Below, in pieces: positions 3,681 through 5,222 of a DNA stretch of 5,222 nt; position 1 is the first letter of the stretch, and every line of letters starts with the position of its first letter. A program made the translations under genes and the position numbers. This DNA comes from Acetobacter sp. UBA5411. GTDB lineage: Bacteria > Pseudomonadota > Alphaproteobacteria > Acetobacterales > Acetobacteraceae. The notes beneath the pieces were generated by a model. That model had not been told where the DNA came from. It was given only the letters and a program-made list of their open reading frames with translations, and made no database searches. Where the stretch lies: NCBI RefSeq assembly GCF_002409645.1, contig NZ_DHNR01000018.1:18495-23716 (forward strand), written 5' to 3'.

Positions 3681-5222
3681 TCACGCGAAGGCGTATTTAG
3701 CTTTCAGCAGAACGCGAAGATCAAGGTCTCCTTGAGGGGGCGGTGGCTGCAATTTAGCCTTCCCTTCATCGCTCAGGACGGCCATTGCCCTCTCATATAT
3801 GTCCGCCAGCGGGCTCCAGTTCTCATACAGGGCCACCATCTGCTCCCGTGTGATGTGGGACAGATCGTTGGCATTGCCTGCATGGCTGGCGAATGAGTCG
3901 TGGATCACCAGCATATCCAGATGGCCTGCGTCAGCCATGGCATTGACGGTCATGGTCAGATGGGCCGCATCGCAGGCATGGATCACGTTCGGACTGATTG
4001 CGGACTTCTGGGCGGACTTGTTCACGCGCTTGGGGTCTGGCGCGTAGGTAAGAAGTTGCAGCTGGGCCAAGAAGGTGCTGCCGACCATTTCCGAACGACC
4101 CATCCAGCCATCCCACTTGATGCCTGCCGGTGCCAGCATGGCCCGCACAGGCGTGGCCACTTCCTCGGTCGTACGCTGTATCATGGGAAAGCCCGTGGGC
4201 GTCACCATTTCAACGCCCTTGCTCTCGCCCGCCAGAACCGATGAGGCATGTTGAAGCCAGCTCATTGCCGCGCTGACGTTCGGCAGAACAGCCTTCGTCG
4301 CTTGGTATATAGCCTTGCCCAGATAGGTGGACGCCGCTGCCCCTTCATCTGCCCCGAATGCGTGCTGGTCGTCCTCTCCGGCCATGACGCGCAGGGACAG
4401 GCCGCTCATGTAATCGTCCCGTATCTGCTGGCTGAAGCCATAAGCCACGGCCGAATAGCCGAAGGTCATGACCGGGCGTTTTACGATGGAACGGGTGATG
4501 CCCACCCCCATCCACTGTGCGGCGGCTGCCTTCATTTTTTCGGCGCTGAGGCGGTCCAGTTCCGCTTTCTCGGCATCCGTCATGACAATCTTGCCGTCTC
4601 CGGCCCGCGTCCTGGCCGCTTCATTGATCGTGTCGATCTGGTGGCTGATCTGGTCCAGGTAGGCAGACGGGTCTGCTGCATGAAGCCCCTTGGCGTCCGC
4701 CTCGCAAATGCTCTGGCATTCCTTGGCGACCTCAGCGTAAAGATCGTGGGGCCGGTCAGGGTCAACCAGACACACATGGACACCTTCAGGTGCCCGCATC
4801 GCCGCGCTATAGTGCTGGACGCCCGAATTAGACCCGTCCAGCGCCACGGGTATGCGCGATTCATACTTGGCCGGATCAGGGGCGTCCAGCGCACGGATCA
4901 GGTCACAGCAGGCCGCATAGAAACTGAAAGGGGCGTCGGCTTCCTGCCACATGCGGGTGGCTGAAGGGGCCGCAACCATTCCACGGATCAGGTGCAGATT
5001 ATCGTCCACCCACCGGACACGGACCCCGAACGGCTCCTTGCTGACCTTCTCAAAGTCCCCGGTGTTGGCCACATGAACTTTCAGCCAGAACAGCCCATGC
5101 TCGCCTAACGGTTTAGCGTCATAAAACTGGATCAAAGCCTTCGTGGCATCGCCCCGATGATGGGAAAAGGCCGGTGCAGGATACACACGGCCTCGAAAGT
5201 CCAGCATATGCGGCTGGTAAAA
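3681..5222 (-). CDS. Phage single-subunit DNA-directed RNA polymerase (T7 gp1-like), 5' end outside window
   Basis: 513 residues of the C-terminal part are present, counted from the right edge; the frame continues beyond it (FYQPHMLDFRGRVY matches T7 FPYNMDWRGRVY). About 415 N-terminal residues are missing, so the ATG at 5207 is internal, not the start. Palm and fingers motifs are intact: ALDGSNSGVQH with D129 (T7 D537), TRSIVKRPVMTFGY with K248 and Y256 (T7 K631, Y639), VIHDSFAS with D442 (T7 D812), and the typical C-terminal end KYAFA (T7 DFAFA). The enzyme transcribes phage genes from its own promoters. By-eye alignment shows about 26 extra residues before AAAAQWMG and about 21 before the specificity-loop region, and the usual Tyr-Gly after Y639 is Tyr-Ser. 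It is followed at once by a terminator. Confidence 0.97.
   Translation of the reverse strand, partial: FYQPHMLDFRGRVYPAPAFSHHRGDATKALIQFYDAKPLGEHGLFWLKVHVANTGDFEKVSKEPFGVRVRWVDDNLHLIRGMVAAPSATRMWQEADAPFSFYAACCDLIRALDAPDPAKYESRIPVALDGSNSGVQHYSAAMRAPEGVHVCLVDPDRPHDLYAEVAKECQSICEADAKGLHAADPSAYLDQISHQIDTINEAARTRAGDGKIVMTDAEKAELDRLSAEKMKAAAAQWMGVGITRSIVKRPVMTFGYSAVAYGFSQQIRDDYMSGLSLRVMAGEDDQHAFGADEGAAASTYLGKAIYQATKAVLPNVSAAMSWLQHASSVLAGESKGVEMVTPTGFPMIQRTTEEVATPVRAMLAPAGIKWDGWMGRSEMVGSTFLAQLQLLTYAPDPKRVNKSAQKSAISPNVIHACDAAHLTMTVNAMADAGHLDMLVIHDSFASHAGNANDLSHITREQMVALYENWSPLADIYERAMAVLSDEGKAKLQPPPPQGDLDLRVLLKAKYAFA

Noticed and set aside
4248..4964. Plus-strand open frame (238 codons) opposite the RNA polymerase
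   Set aside because: It is fully antisense to the conserved polymerase palm/fingers region; no ribosome site or domain supports it.
1..5222. tRNA genes, CRISPR arrays, insertion sequences, attachment sites
   Set aside because: No cloverleaf with TTCGA/TTCAA arm, no regularly spaced repeats, and no transposase or integrase motif were seen on either strand.

Overview
The window is a piece of a T7-like phage genome (Autographiviridae-type podovirus). Three recognisable proteins occur in the T7 order 1 - 2.5 - 3: a single-subunit RNA polymerase, a gp2.5-like single-stranded-DNA-binding protein and a gp3-like Holliday-junction endonuclease I. All genes lie on the minus strand, so transcription runs from high to low coordinates. 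Base composition looks moderately GC-rich, which fits a Gram-negative, perhaps alphaproteobacterial, host. That host guess is weak, and a prophage or lysogenic setting cannot be judged from 5 kb.

Layout in transcription order. (1) 5222-3681: the C-terminal ~60% of the phage RNA polymerase, cut by the right edge. (2) 3674-3637: an intrinsic terminator 7 nt after the polymerase stop, placed where an early/middle boundary would be expected. (3) 3636-3514: a leader densely packed with inverted repeats, ending in a CA-repeat motif and a ribosome binding site. (4) 3513-2758 and 2771-2466: two overlapping genes of unknown function, in the slot where T7 carries ligase, gp2 and the 1.x genes. (5) 2533-1943: the ssDNA-binding protein, whose first 68 nt overlap the preceding gene. 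(6) 1940-1509: endonuclease I. (7) 1508-1445: a short gap with a hairpin and the same CA-repeat motif. (8) 1444-659: a protein built of three tandem SH3/KOW-like modules. (9) 662-384: a small winged-helix protein. (10) 384-154: a small two-helix membrane protein. (11) 128 to the left edge: the start of an unidentified gene with a strong ribosome binding site.

The genes after the terminator form a tightly packed block with gaps of 2 to 64 nt and several stop/start overlaps, so they are probably co-transcribed and translationally coupled. The likely theme is phage DNA metabolism: the polymerase transcribes the block, the ssDNA-binding protein coats replication intermediates, and endonuclease I resolves branched DNA and degrades host DNA. 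No ligase, lysozyme, primase-helicase or DNA polymerase is present here. The most unusual points are the triple-module protein, an ssDNA-binding protein tail resembling the bacterial SSB tip, and a shared hairpin plus CACACACA leader arrangement at the only two sizeable intergenic gaps. No gene was found on the plus strand, and no stretch above 300 nt lacks a gene.
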